A stretch of 64,000 bases of DNA from contig LR746271.1 of the NCBI GenBank assembly GCA_902729315.2, forward strand, positions 776,001 through 840,000. The letters run 5' to 3'. Every line of letters starts with the position of its first letter. The stretch's first letter is position 1. Shown piece by piece: positions 50,030 through 57,951 of this stretch. The notes beneath the pieces were generated by a model. The model did not search any database, was not told the origin of the DNA, and saw only the letters and a program-made list of their open reading frames with translations. Both the position numbers and the translations under genes were made by a program. The stretch is from Spirodela intermedia (taxonomy: Eukaryota > Streptophyta > Magnoliopsida > Alismatales > Araceae).

Positions 50030-51693
50030 CTACTGCAGGACAAGACAGCCGTCCTGGAAGAGAGAAGCGGCAGGCGGCGGAACGCTGGTCTGGAGGAGAG
50101 AATCGCCGGGGACCTCCTCCGCTTTCTCCTCGCCCGCCGGCGCCAGTCCGGTGGCCTCGAATAGGGAGGCCTTCACCTCCTCGAAGCGCTCTTCGGAGAG
50201 GGAGACCTCCGCGAGGAGCCTCCAGGCGTAGGCCTCGGAGGCCTCCTCGTAATCCTCCTTCCTCTTAAGAACTATGTGGCCGCTGATCTCCCACACCGCG
50301 GGGTTCACCTGGGTCTCCAGGATCTCCCGGTCCACCTCCCCGAGGGCCTGCTTCTCCGCGTAGCACTGAGGGAAGAGGAAGATCCTCCTGCCCATGTCGG
50401 AGATGAGGACGTTGAAGGGGGTGTTGCTCTCCTGAAGGCAGATGCAGGCGCCGGCGACCAAATCAGAGAGCTCCTGCAGGTTGCTCCCGCCCTCGAAGAC
50501 CAGGCCCCTGACGGGGTAGTTCATCAGGCTGGAGACCTTGACCCCGCTCTTGGACGACAGAGGGATCCTCCTCGTGGGGGCCTTCTCCACCGGGAACGGC
50601 ACGGCCAAGAAGTAGGCCTGGTTGGAAGGGGGGCGGATCAGGTCAGTTCTCTCTCTGGAAGCGACCAGAAGTCCCGGAAGGTCGGAGGAAGGGGAGCTCA
50701 CCTGGAAGTGGAGGTGATTGATGGTGGCGAAGGCTCCGAGGCTGTTGTAACCGACCCGGAAGTAAGGACTCCCTGCTTCGGCAGCCATGTGTAGGGCGAG
50801 CAGGAAGCTCTCCCGATCGATCCTCTGAGGGAAGCGGTCGAGGACGCGCGGTATCAGCAGCACGTGGCCGTACTCGATGGGGCTCACCTGCGACCATGGC
50901 GGAGGGAGAACCTTCAGGAAGACGACGAAGGGGAGGGAGCAAGACGACGAATCTTCACGGTCTGTGGCTTACGTTGATGGCGACGACGTTGGGAGAGGCG
51001 TCGGCACCGACGGGGGCTGCCTCGGTATAGCTGGCGGCGCCGCCTTCGGGGCTCGGCTCGAAGCGAAAGAGCACCTCCTCCTGGCCGACCTTGGTGAAGT
51101 TGAACTTGCTGGGGTCGAAGGCCTGGAGCACCCGGTCGACGCGGAACTCCGTCGGGCGCTTCTTCAGGTGGCGCCCCTCGTTGAGCTGCGCGATGAAGCC
51201 CTGCTTCCCGGGGATCACCTTCGTCTCGCAGGCCGTGACGTCGTACCGGAACAGCCCCCTGCTCATCCGATCCTCCCACTGAAACGGATCGAGCAAATAA
51301 GCATCTCGGTGAAGAAGAAGCATGGCAGAGTTGGACGAGATGAGGGAGAGAGCGTAAGGGGAGACCATACCTGGCCGAGCACAAAGTTGTTGAGGAAAAC
51401 GACTGAAGAATCCTCGTCAGGAGACGCGGGGTGGGATTTCCCGTTGGCAGAAGCCTCTTGGATCTCCGCCTTGAAGGTGTACAGAGGGAGCTTCGCCACT
51501 GCGATACGGATCGGCCGTGGTGTGAGAAATCAAGGGAGGAAAGCAGAACAGAACAACGTCGAGGATCAGATCGAGGATCGGGCCGCTCACCAGGGAGGCA
51601 GCACTTGCCGAGACAGCTGCGGCCGCATCCGAGCGACTCCTCGGCCTCCTGGAAGTTGGAGACGACGGTGGGAACTCTCTTGATGGTCAGCAT
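50030..51693 (-). CDS. VTC2: GDP-L-galactose phosphorylase (ascorbate pathway)
   Basis: Five exons in phase: 51693-51591, 51498-51371, 51278-50973, 50887-50702 and 50617-50030, giving 436 residues, close to Arabidopsis VTC2. The N terminus MLTIKRVPTVVSNFQEAEES is typical of the family. Further landmarks are GCGRSCLGKCCLPG, LPLYTF, FIAQLNEGRHLKKRPTEFRVD, PIEYGHVLLIP and NHLHFQ. The HxHxQ histidine-triad site is at 237-241, with His239 the expected nucleophile. The enzyme converts GDP-L-galactose to L-galactose-1-phosphate, the first committed step of vitamin C synthesis, in cytosol and nucleus. Exons are strongly GC-rich. The leader contains a long non-AUG ORF like the ascorbate-sensing upstream ORF known for this gene. 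The gene converges on the small gene ending at 49655. Confidence 0.96.
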
Positions 51694-51744
51694 CTTTCTC
51701 TTTCCAACGGAAGCAGAGGCGACGACGACGAAGAGGTGGAATCA

Positions 51745-51779
<35 letters not shown>

Positions 51780-51805
51780 AACAACAAGGAGAAGAACCGG
51801 TCCAA
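51587..51805 (-). other. Overlapping AUG upstream ORF in GGP leader
   Basis: An ATG at 51805, 112 bases upstream of the GGP start, opens a 72-codon frame that overlaps the main ORF in another frame. Its Ser-rich start is the GAC/GTC microsatellite read as codons. It is probably not a functional peptide. If kept in the mRNA it would compete with the main start, so it may be removed by a leader intron. Confidence 0.4.
51736..51783. repeat. (GAC)n trinucleotide repeat in GGP leader
   Basis: GACGAC units at about 51721-51730 and 51748-51780 lie between the upstream ORF and the start codon of GGP, on the transcribed leader (GTC on the minus strand). Confidence 0.85.
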
Positions 51806-51831
51806 GAGGTGGAATCAAAAGAGGATTCTAA

Positions 51832-52113
51832 CTACAAGACTACTACTACTACTACCGTCCGAGCCCTGGAAAATAGATCGGGAGCGGAGACGGCGACGTG
51901 AGATGCGGAGAAGGAGGAACCGCCGCCGGCCAGGAAGAGGAGATCGGAGGGGCTGCCGCCTTCGGAGGGGAGAGCTCCCCGGCCGCCGTGCGGGGAGGGA
52001 CTCCTCTTCTCGGTGAGGAGCTGCTTCTGGACGTCTCTCTCCTTACGCTCCACCTCTGCCGGCCTCCTCTCGCGGCGGTGGATCCCCCACCCGCCGGCCT
52101 CCTCCGCCGCCGT
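51832..52113 (-). CDS. Candidate ACG-initiated upstream ORF of GGP
   Basis: An ACG codon at 52113-52111 stands in a strong context (A at -3, G at +4) and opens a 93-codon frame to TAG at 51834-51832. The frame is also open upstream to about 52170, with no ATG. The central part is not low complexity: PHGGRGALPSEGGSPSDLLF, then LAGGGSSF. GGP genes in plants are known to carry a conserved non-AUG (ACG) upstream ORF that lowers translation when ascorbate is high; I recall the SPSDLLFLAGGG region as typical but could not check it. The frame is longer than the roughly 60 residues I remember. The Val-rich end is a TAG/GTA repeat and may be lost by splicing. Confidence 0.5.
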   Translation of the reverse strand, partial: TAAEEAGGWGIHRRERRPAEVERKERDVQKQLLTEKRSPSPHGGRGALPSEGGSPSDLLFLAGGGSSFSASHVAVSAPDLFSRARTVVVVVVL

Positions 52114-52207
52114 GATTCCCACGACTCTCTCTCCCGCCCCTTCTCTCCTCTCGCCTCCTCTCCTGCTCAAATCTAGGTGCCACCACCTTCCTCCCCCTCC
52201 ACACGTC

Positions 52208-52216
52208 CTTTATATA
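52208..52216 (-). promoter_or_regulatory. TATA box of GGP
   Basis: TATATAAAG on the minus strand lies about 520 bases before the GGP start codon. Transcription from about 52180 would give a leader of about 490 nt, which includes the ACG upstream ORF. Long leaders are normal for this gene. Confidence 0.6.
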
Positions 52217-53770
52217 CCGGTAGAGGCCTTGGTGTAGGTCCCACCAAAGCAACCGCCCTTTCCGGGGTACATTTCCTATTCAGCCCCTCAAAACCCCCAG
52301 AAATTACAAAGTAAAACTTCCGGGGAGAGTCATTTAGTGGTCGAATCCGGTCCACACCCTCTCCTGGGGAGCTCCGCCACACACGTTGGAAGTTCCTTCG
52401 GGTGGTTGAGAAGAGGGACGCTGACGTAGTTGCTGGCGTCATTTTACCGAATTATAAAAAATTTGGGGCCGCATAATTTTTGTGCGGCCGCAAAATCTAG
52501 GAGTCACTTCCACGAACGTATGAATAATTATCTCTTATTATTACTATTATTAAATACTATAAATATTGATTGCCCACTTGGCCGCCGACCATCCCCATCC
52601 TCGGACAAGAGCATACGTCTTCCAGAACATTCATCTACGGTCTTCATCCATTTACTATTATATTTTATCAAATTAGCAACCGCGAAAGCCACCCGGTAAC
52701 CTTGGAGCCCAGCTCAACGTGGGCTTTTCTCACCGACTTTTTCCCTGAAAAGTACGTCGATAAATCTCCCTCTCTCTCTCTCTCTCTCGCTTTATCTATT
52801 TTTTTTTGTTGGAGATCGATTTATTAATGGTACTGTGTAATAATTTAATGGTACGAAATAAATACGGTTGTCTTTCATGCCTCTTTAAGGATCATTTAGT
52901 ATGTTACGGTTGACTAATTATTCGTGTCGATCGTAAAACAAAATATATAAAAATGAAATTCGATCCTGCGGAACATTCCTATCTGTAGACCCCACAATAC
53001 CACGTGACAAACCAATCGCGGGCTATCATGTTATCGTGAAATCTCTACCGTCAATCCGACTGGCAGCATCGTTTTCCACATATGGTAGACTATAGACACA
53101 CGTCACCCGCTCCGTCTTTCCATAATCGGCGAGGGATTACGGTCGTCGTGTTTTCTTCGTAACGCCACGAAGAAGAGAGATCCGTTTTCGCTGGGACGTC
53201 AGTGGAATTATTAGTTTTAATAAAAAAAGTAAAAAAAAAAAGTACCAACGAGGTTATCGTCTCTGTTCAAAGATTGGACGAGAAAAAACGGCACTTTATT
53301 TATTTATTTATATAATATGAGTCCCTCCCTCCTACCGTCATTCACGGCCCCATTCATCAACGTGTTAGTAAAAGTACGTGAGTAATTTTACGAAAAAAAT
53401 ATAATATTTATATTAAATTCTCGATCCATTCGTAGATCGTACGGCCCCGAGCTTGTCTGATCGAGGGAAGGCTATGGACGGGGGAGCTCGGTCGTACGGC
53501 CGGGTGAGGGGCGCCAGTGGAACACGTGGAATGGCCGTTGACTTGCTGAATCAGGTAGGTCTCCCCGCTAGGTACAGACAACGTGGGGCTCTCGGGGAGA
53601 GTAGCCGTTAACAGAGCATATTCTTTCCACTAGTGAAGATGCCCACCGCGTATTCTCCTGCCTTACCTGAAGAAAGAAGTTGGGCACGGAGGAAAGGCCC
53701 CCATGATGAAGACTCTACCATATCCTGTACCCAGATTCAGAGCACATAAAATTTGTCAGAAATTATATTA
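52217..53770. other. Gene-free region upstream of GGP
   Basis: No exon is recognised. A 7-bp perfect inverted repeat (GGCCGCA...TGCGGCC, 9-base loop) is at 52467-52489. A short CT run is at about 52768-52788. The rest is AT-rich with short A/T tracts. Confidence 0.5.
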
Positions 53771-53771
53771 T

Positions 53772-54050
53772 CATCATCAGAGCCCAGAAATTTATAGGGT
53801 TTGTGAGACAGAAAAGAAAATAAAAGAAAAGAAAAATTAGATTTACGGCGCCCCAGCATTATCAATATTTTTTTATTGAAAAAAAAAAAGATCCAGTCAC
53901 CACCTTCAGAACCCAGAAATTTTGGTTAGGGTTTATGCACTGAAACGTACAGATTGAACAACGATATTCAGATCCCAGAAATCTTGATTAGGGTTCGTGC
54001 AATGAAAAACTTTCAGATCGAACGACGCCATTCAGAACCCAGGAATTAAT
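53772..54050. repeat. Tandem repeat of about 63 bp with CAGAACCCAGAAAT motif
   Basis: TTCAGA.CCCAGAAAT.TTG followed by TTAGGGTT occurs near 53905 and 53968. A part copy lies near 54031 (TTCAGAACCCAGGAATTAAT) and a diverged one near 53775 (TCAGAGCCCAGAAATTTATA). Two full units each end in CAGATYGAACRACG. No coding sense is seen. Confidence 0.7.
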
Positions 54051-54178
54051 TCAGAAAAGGAAAAGAAAATAAGAGAACCGAGGTCTCGGCCCTGAACGAT
54101 TCATACCATGGAGGGAGAAGAGAAGAGGGTGGTTCCCAATGTCCTCACCTCCGCCATGAGAGTTTGCGCTGCTTGGTC

Positions 54179-54523
54179 TCAGCTCTCCATGCGGATGATG
54201 CACCGGAGGCCGGCCCCCTGGAGCGTGTACTCAAAAGCTTTGTTGATCTCCGAGAAGGGGACTTCGTGGGTGATGAATTTCTCCAGTTCCAGCTCCTGAA
54301 ACATCCGATCCCATCACTCAGCAGGAAGTGAACACCTAGTCAACCCATCTAACTCAGTCACTCAGCTCGCTCATCGAGCTTCTCATCAATGTGGAAGGAA
54401 TTATTTCAGCACGCTAATTGGGAATTCGGCCTCAACTTATTTTAAAAAAATAAAATAAAAATCTAGCCAACCACTTTCCTCAGAAGGGAAGAAATCACGA
54501 TCACCTTGTTCATGTACTCCTCC
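54179..54523 (-). pseudogene. ADH: C-terminal fragment of a class-P alcohol dehydrogenase gene
   Basis: Exon 54295-54179 encodes [20 protein letters not shown], then [18 protein letters not shown] and a stop, the terminal 38 residues of plant ADH. A GT donor at 54504 follows EEYMNK (54523-54506), the end of the preceding ADH exon, giving a 209-bp intron with proper AG. Upstream, none of the zinc sites, the NAD fold or earlier exons appears before the PPR gene. The fragment has no stop or frameshift but cannot make an enzyme. ADH reduces acetaldehyde in anoxia. It is probably the tail of a deleted or partly duplicated gene; a chimeric gene using an unseen 5' exon is less likely. Confidence 0.75.
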
Positions 54524-55651
54524 TGCTCTCGACATCTCTCACTCTCTTCCCCTACTAAACCCGGAATCAAGTCCCACTCACAGGTTAGTCGGAGCGGAGA
54601 TACCTCCACCGATATCGCACTCTATAAATACGGTACGCCAATACTCTCATCCCTCGACCCTATTTTCCTTAACGGTGTTTCGACAGCAAAGAATTCTGAA
54701 CCCTTCGGACGTTGTCCCCACTCAGGCTTGTTTATTCAAAGTGTAGGGTAAAACTATGATGAGCCGGAGGCACACTAGCTTCGGCAGCCCGCTTTCCGGT
54801 CGCGTACTGCGTCTCCACCGTTGCCAGCGGCGAGGAGTTGGCTGCTTCTACATGGCTTCCTCTTGTCCGATCCAGATCTCAGAGAGGAATTTAGGCGCTG
54901 GATGAAGGAAGAATGATGAACGAGGATGGCATCAACTCCCAGCAGCGCCGACGGCCGGAATCTGACTGACTGCAGCAGTCGGTTACTCAGACTCGCCGGA
55001 GCAGGCGACTCTTCCATGGCCGCCGCCGTCTCCAGGATACTGAAGTGACCAGAAGGTAGCCGGTCCGCCACCTGGAAGAGACGTGAGGAAAGGGAAATCC
55101 AGTCGAGAGATCATCCTCCGATTGTTATCCTTCTTCTTCTTTTTTTCTGCCGGGGTTCACCTGTTTGAAGCTAGCGGATGCAGAGAATGCAGATTCGCCT
55201 GCGCTGGAGATCAACGGAGTGAAAGAATGAGATCACATTCCGCGATGGACAATGTTCGATCAGAGGCATAAACATCTGCGAGGAACAAGGTGACGGGAAG
55301 GTCAAATTGCTGTAATAAAGTAGCGGCGAGTGTGGGGAAGAGGTGCGTGATGGGCCCGACGGATTGACTGAGAATCCAGGTTCGTGACAGCGCCGCCTAA
55401 TCTTCTTCCGCGGGATTCTTCCTCCGATCCGGAGAACACAAAGTTCCGTAGGAAGCAGGGGCTCCCCGCCGGGAAGGACGGTTGGAGGGTCACCGACTTC
55501 TCACGTGAAGCCGCCTTGACTCGGAAGAATCAGGAGCTCGGAGGAGTTCTCTGTGAGGAAGTTTCGTCCGTCGCATGGCACACGCAGGAACTTGGAAGTC
55601 GTAAAGGGGGGAAAAATCACTCTCCCCTCTGAAGCTCCAGCATATTCAACC
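54524..55651. other. Region between ADH fragment and PPR gene, no clear gene
   Basis: On the minus strand 55071-54775 is an open frame of 98 codons (MADRLPSGHFSILETAAAME start) of unknown kind, preceded by a possible AG acceptor. On the plus strand the PPR frame is open from 55553. Neither has family support. The rest has mixed composition. Confidence 0.35.
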
Positions 55652-57061
55652 ATGAAATGGTTTCCACCGTGCGCCGCCGCCTTCTTCTCCGGCCTCTTGC
55701 GCCGCTGCGCTCCACTGTCTGCGATTGGCCCTGGGAAGCAGGTACACGCGCACATTCTCACCCGGGGGCTCCTCCCTCACGTCACCCTCCAGACCGACCT
55801 CGTCCTCGTGTACTGCCGAACCTCAGACCTCCTCAGCGCCCGTCAGGCGTTCGACGAAATGCCCCACAGGAGCTCCCACACCTGGAACATCCTCTTCTCG
55901 TCATATGCTCAGAGCTCTCGCCCCTGCGAGGCTCTTCGCCTCCTCCCCCTCTTCTTAACTGCAGGTCTCCGTGCCGACCACTACACTTTCCCGGCTCTCC
56001 TCAAGGCGTGCGTCGCCGCCGGCGACCTTCCCCTCGGCTTGTCCCTCCATGGCCGGGTCCTCGAGACAGGCTACGAGGAGGACGCCCTCGTGCGGTGCTC
56101 CCTCCTGGACATGTACGCCAAATGCGGTCGCATTGCCAATGCCCACCAGCTGTTCTTGCAGATGCGGGACAGAGACACAGTGGCCTGGAACTCGATGATC
56201 TCGGGACTGGCGAGGGCGAAGCTGCTCTCCGAGGCCCTATGCTGCCTCAAGAAGATGCAGTGGAAGGAAGTGGAGGAGGACCCCATGGCCGTGCCGAGCG
56301 TGCTAGCCGCCTGCGGGCAAGCCGGAGAACTGCGGAAAGGGAAAGAACTCCACGGGAAGCTGATCAAGAGCAGCCTGTTGACCACCGATTCCGACGCCGC
56401 GGTGGGGAACGCGCTGCTGGAGATGTACTCCCGCTGTGGCTGCCTAGCAGATGCCCGTAAGGTCTTCGCGATAATGAGCAACCGGAATGTGGTCACCTGG
56501 ACGACTCTCATTTCTTCCTGCGGGGCTCATGGCGAAGGGGAGGAATCGCTGATTCTCTTCGAGGAGATGGTAGCCTCGGGGGTCAAGCCCAACGCGGTCA
56601 CCTTCACCGTGGTCCTCTCCAGCTGCAGCCACTCGGGCCTGGTTGCCCACGGCCGGAGGTTCTTCCAGTCGATGAGCGGCGTCCACGGGGTCGAACCTAC
56701 GGCGGAGCACTACGCCTGCATGGTGGACCTCCTCGCCCGCGCAGGGCATCTGCAGGAGGCGCTGGAGCTCGTGGAGAGCATGCCGGTGGAGCCGACGGGG
56801 AGCGTGTGGGGGGCCCTCCTCGGCGCGTGCGCCGCGCAGGGGGACGCCGCGGTGGCGGAACTCGCCGCGCGCAGGCTCTTCGACATCGAGCCGCGGAACG
56901 CTGCGAACTACGCGGCTTTGCGCGGCGTCTACGCCGCCGTCGGCGCCAGAGACGGCGTCCGGCGAATGACGGCGAGGATGAGGGCCCTCCGCCTGCTGAA
57001 GGGCCCTGGACGAAGCTGGATACCCGTGGAAGGTGAGAGACCTTGGGAGAGAAAATGTTGA
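55652..57061 (+). CDS. Pentatricopeptide repeat protein, PLS class with E domain
   Basis: A single exon of 469 residues. The start MKWFPPCAAAFFSGLLRRCA looks like an organelle presequence; an in-frame ATG at 55553 would add 33 residues unlike the family. PPR units follow: HVTLQTDLVLVYCRTSDLLS, SHTWNILFSSYAQ, DHYTFPALLKACVAAG, LLDMYAKCGRIANAHQLF, DTVAWNSMISGLARA, NALLEMYSRCGCLADARKVF, NVVTWTTLISSCGAHG, NAVTFTVVLSSCSHSGLV and EHYACMVDLLARAGHLQEAL. The E-type tail has GSVWGALLGACAAQGD, NAANYAALRGVYAAVG and GPGRSWIPVEG. There is no DYW deaminase. Such proteins bind specific RNAs in mitochondria or plastids and take part in editing or processing; the target is unknown. GC content is very high. Confidence 0.93.
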   Translation: MKWFPPCAAAFFSGLLRRCAPLSAIGPGKQVHAHILTRGLLPHVTLQTDLVLVYCRTSDLLSARQAFDEMPHRSSHTWNILFSSYAQSSRPCEALRLLPLFLTAGLRADHYTFPALLKACVAAGDLPLGLSLHGRVLETGYEEDALVRCSLLDMYAKCGRIANAHQLFLQMRDRDTVAWNSMISGLARAKLLSEALCCLKKMQWKEVEEDPMAVPSVLAACGQAGELRKGKELHGKLIKSSLLTTDSDAAVGNALLEMYSRCGCLADARKVFAIMSNRNVVTWTTLISSCGAHGEGEESLILFEEMVASGVKPNAVTFTVVLSSCSHSGLVAHGRRFFQSMSGVHGVEPTAEHYACMVDLLARAGHLQEALELVESMPVEPTGSVWGALLGACAAQGDAAVAELAARRLFDIEPRNAANYAALRGVYAAVGARDGVRRMTARMRALRLLKGPGRSWIPVEGERPWERKC

Positions 57062-57951
57062 TGAAAAAATACAATTTTTTTCTCTTTGGTGGGGCCGGAG
57101 CGAACGTGGCCGCGTGTACATATGATATAAATTAAATATATTTTAAAAAGAGAATGAAGATGACTTTAATTAATATAAAACTAGTGCGTTGACGAAGATT
57201 AAGAAGTCTTAATTTCGCGCTGAATAATAATTTATTCGCCGTTGACAACTTCTTTTTCAATGTATGACGTCATCCCTTTAGCTCTCTCGTGCTTGTCCAC
57301 GAGTGGGATCAAAACGAATAATGGAATCCGGCACCTGGGGGACCAGAAAAAGGGGATGGGAGGACCTAGTCAGCTTCGGTGGGGTCCGTATCTGGTACGT
57401 GCTGCGGTAGATCCACCCGGTGCGTTCGTTGATTAGAGTCCGAGGTCAAAAATGGCCTCGGGGCAAACGTCCGAGGTTTTGAGGCATAATCTTTCCTCGT
57501 CGCACACGTGTAAGGATGCATGACCCTAATCGCAGATGAGACTAGAAGGGAGTTCTCAGAGGTCGGATAATCCTGCGGAGCACAAAGATTAAAGTTATTC
57601 TGCTAGCTGGGAGTTGATCGTGACTAATCGGACGGCGTGCACATGATGTAATCAGAACAATCCCTAGTTATTGTACATTCGACGGGACAGCAGACAATGA
57701 TGCCACGTCACTCTCACGTTAGCCAACTACCCCGATACTGTGGGGTCCGCCATTGGAGCCTAAACAAACGGCAAGGTAGGACATCTTCTTCGCCATCCCC
57801 CGCGTCGTTTCTCCGCTCCTTTCCATCGTCTTCTTCCTAGGAAATCCTTGGGTTTCCCCAGGTTCAACTCTCTCGAAAACTTCTACATCCCTCCTTCCTT
57901 CCCTCCTCTCCCTCCCTCTCCTTCTCGCTCCGTCCGCTCTCAAAACTCAGG
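57062..57951. other. Intergenic region and leader of the pyruvate kinase gene
   Basis: No exon is recognised. The last 60 bases before the ATG are a pyrimidine-rich leader (TCCTTCC and CTCCCT repeats). The earlier part is AT-rich to mixed, with short repeated GTCCGAGGT words near 57440-57476. Confidence 0.45.

Noticed and set aside
50276-51683. Long plus-strand ORFs of 172 and 268 codons opposite GGP
   Set aside because: Antisense shadows of high-GC exons; the minus strand encodes a full GGP with its histidine-triad motif.
55657-57036. ORFs in other frames and on the minus strand across the PPR gene
   Set aside because: Shadows caused by the very high GC content; the PPR frame has repeated family motifs.
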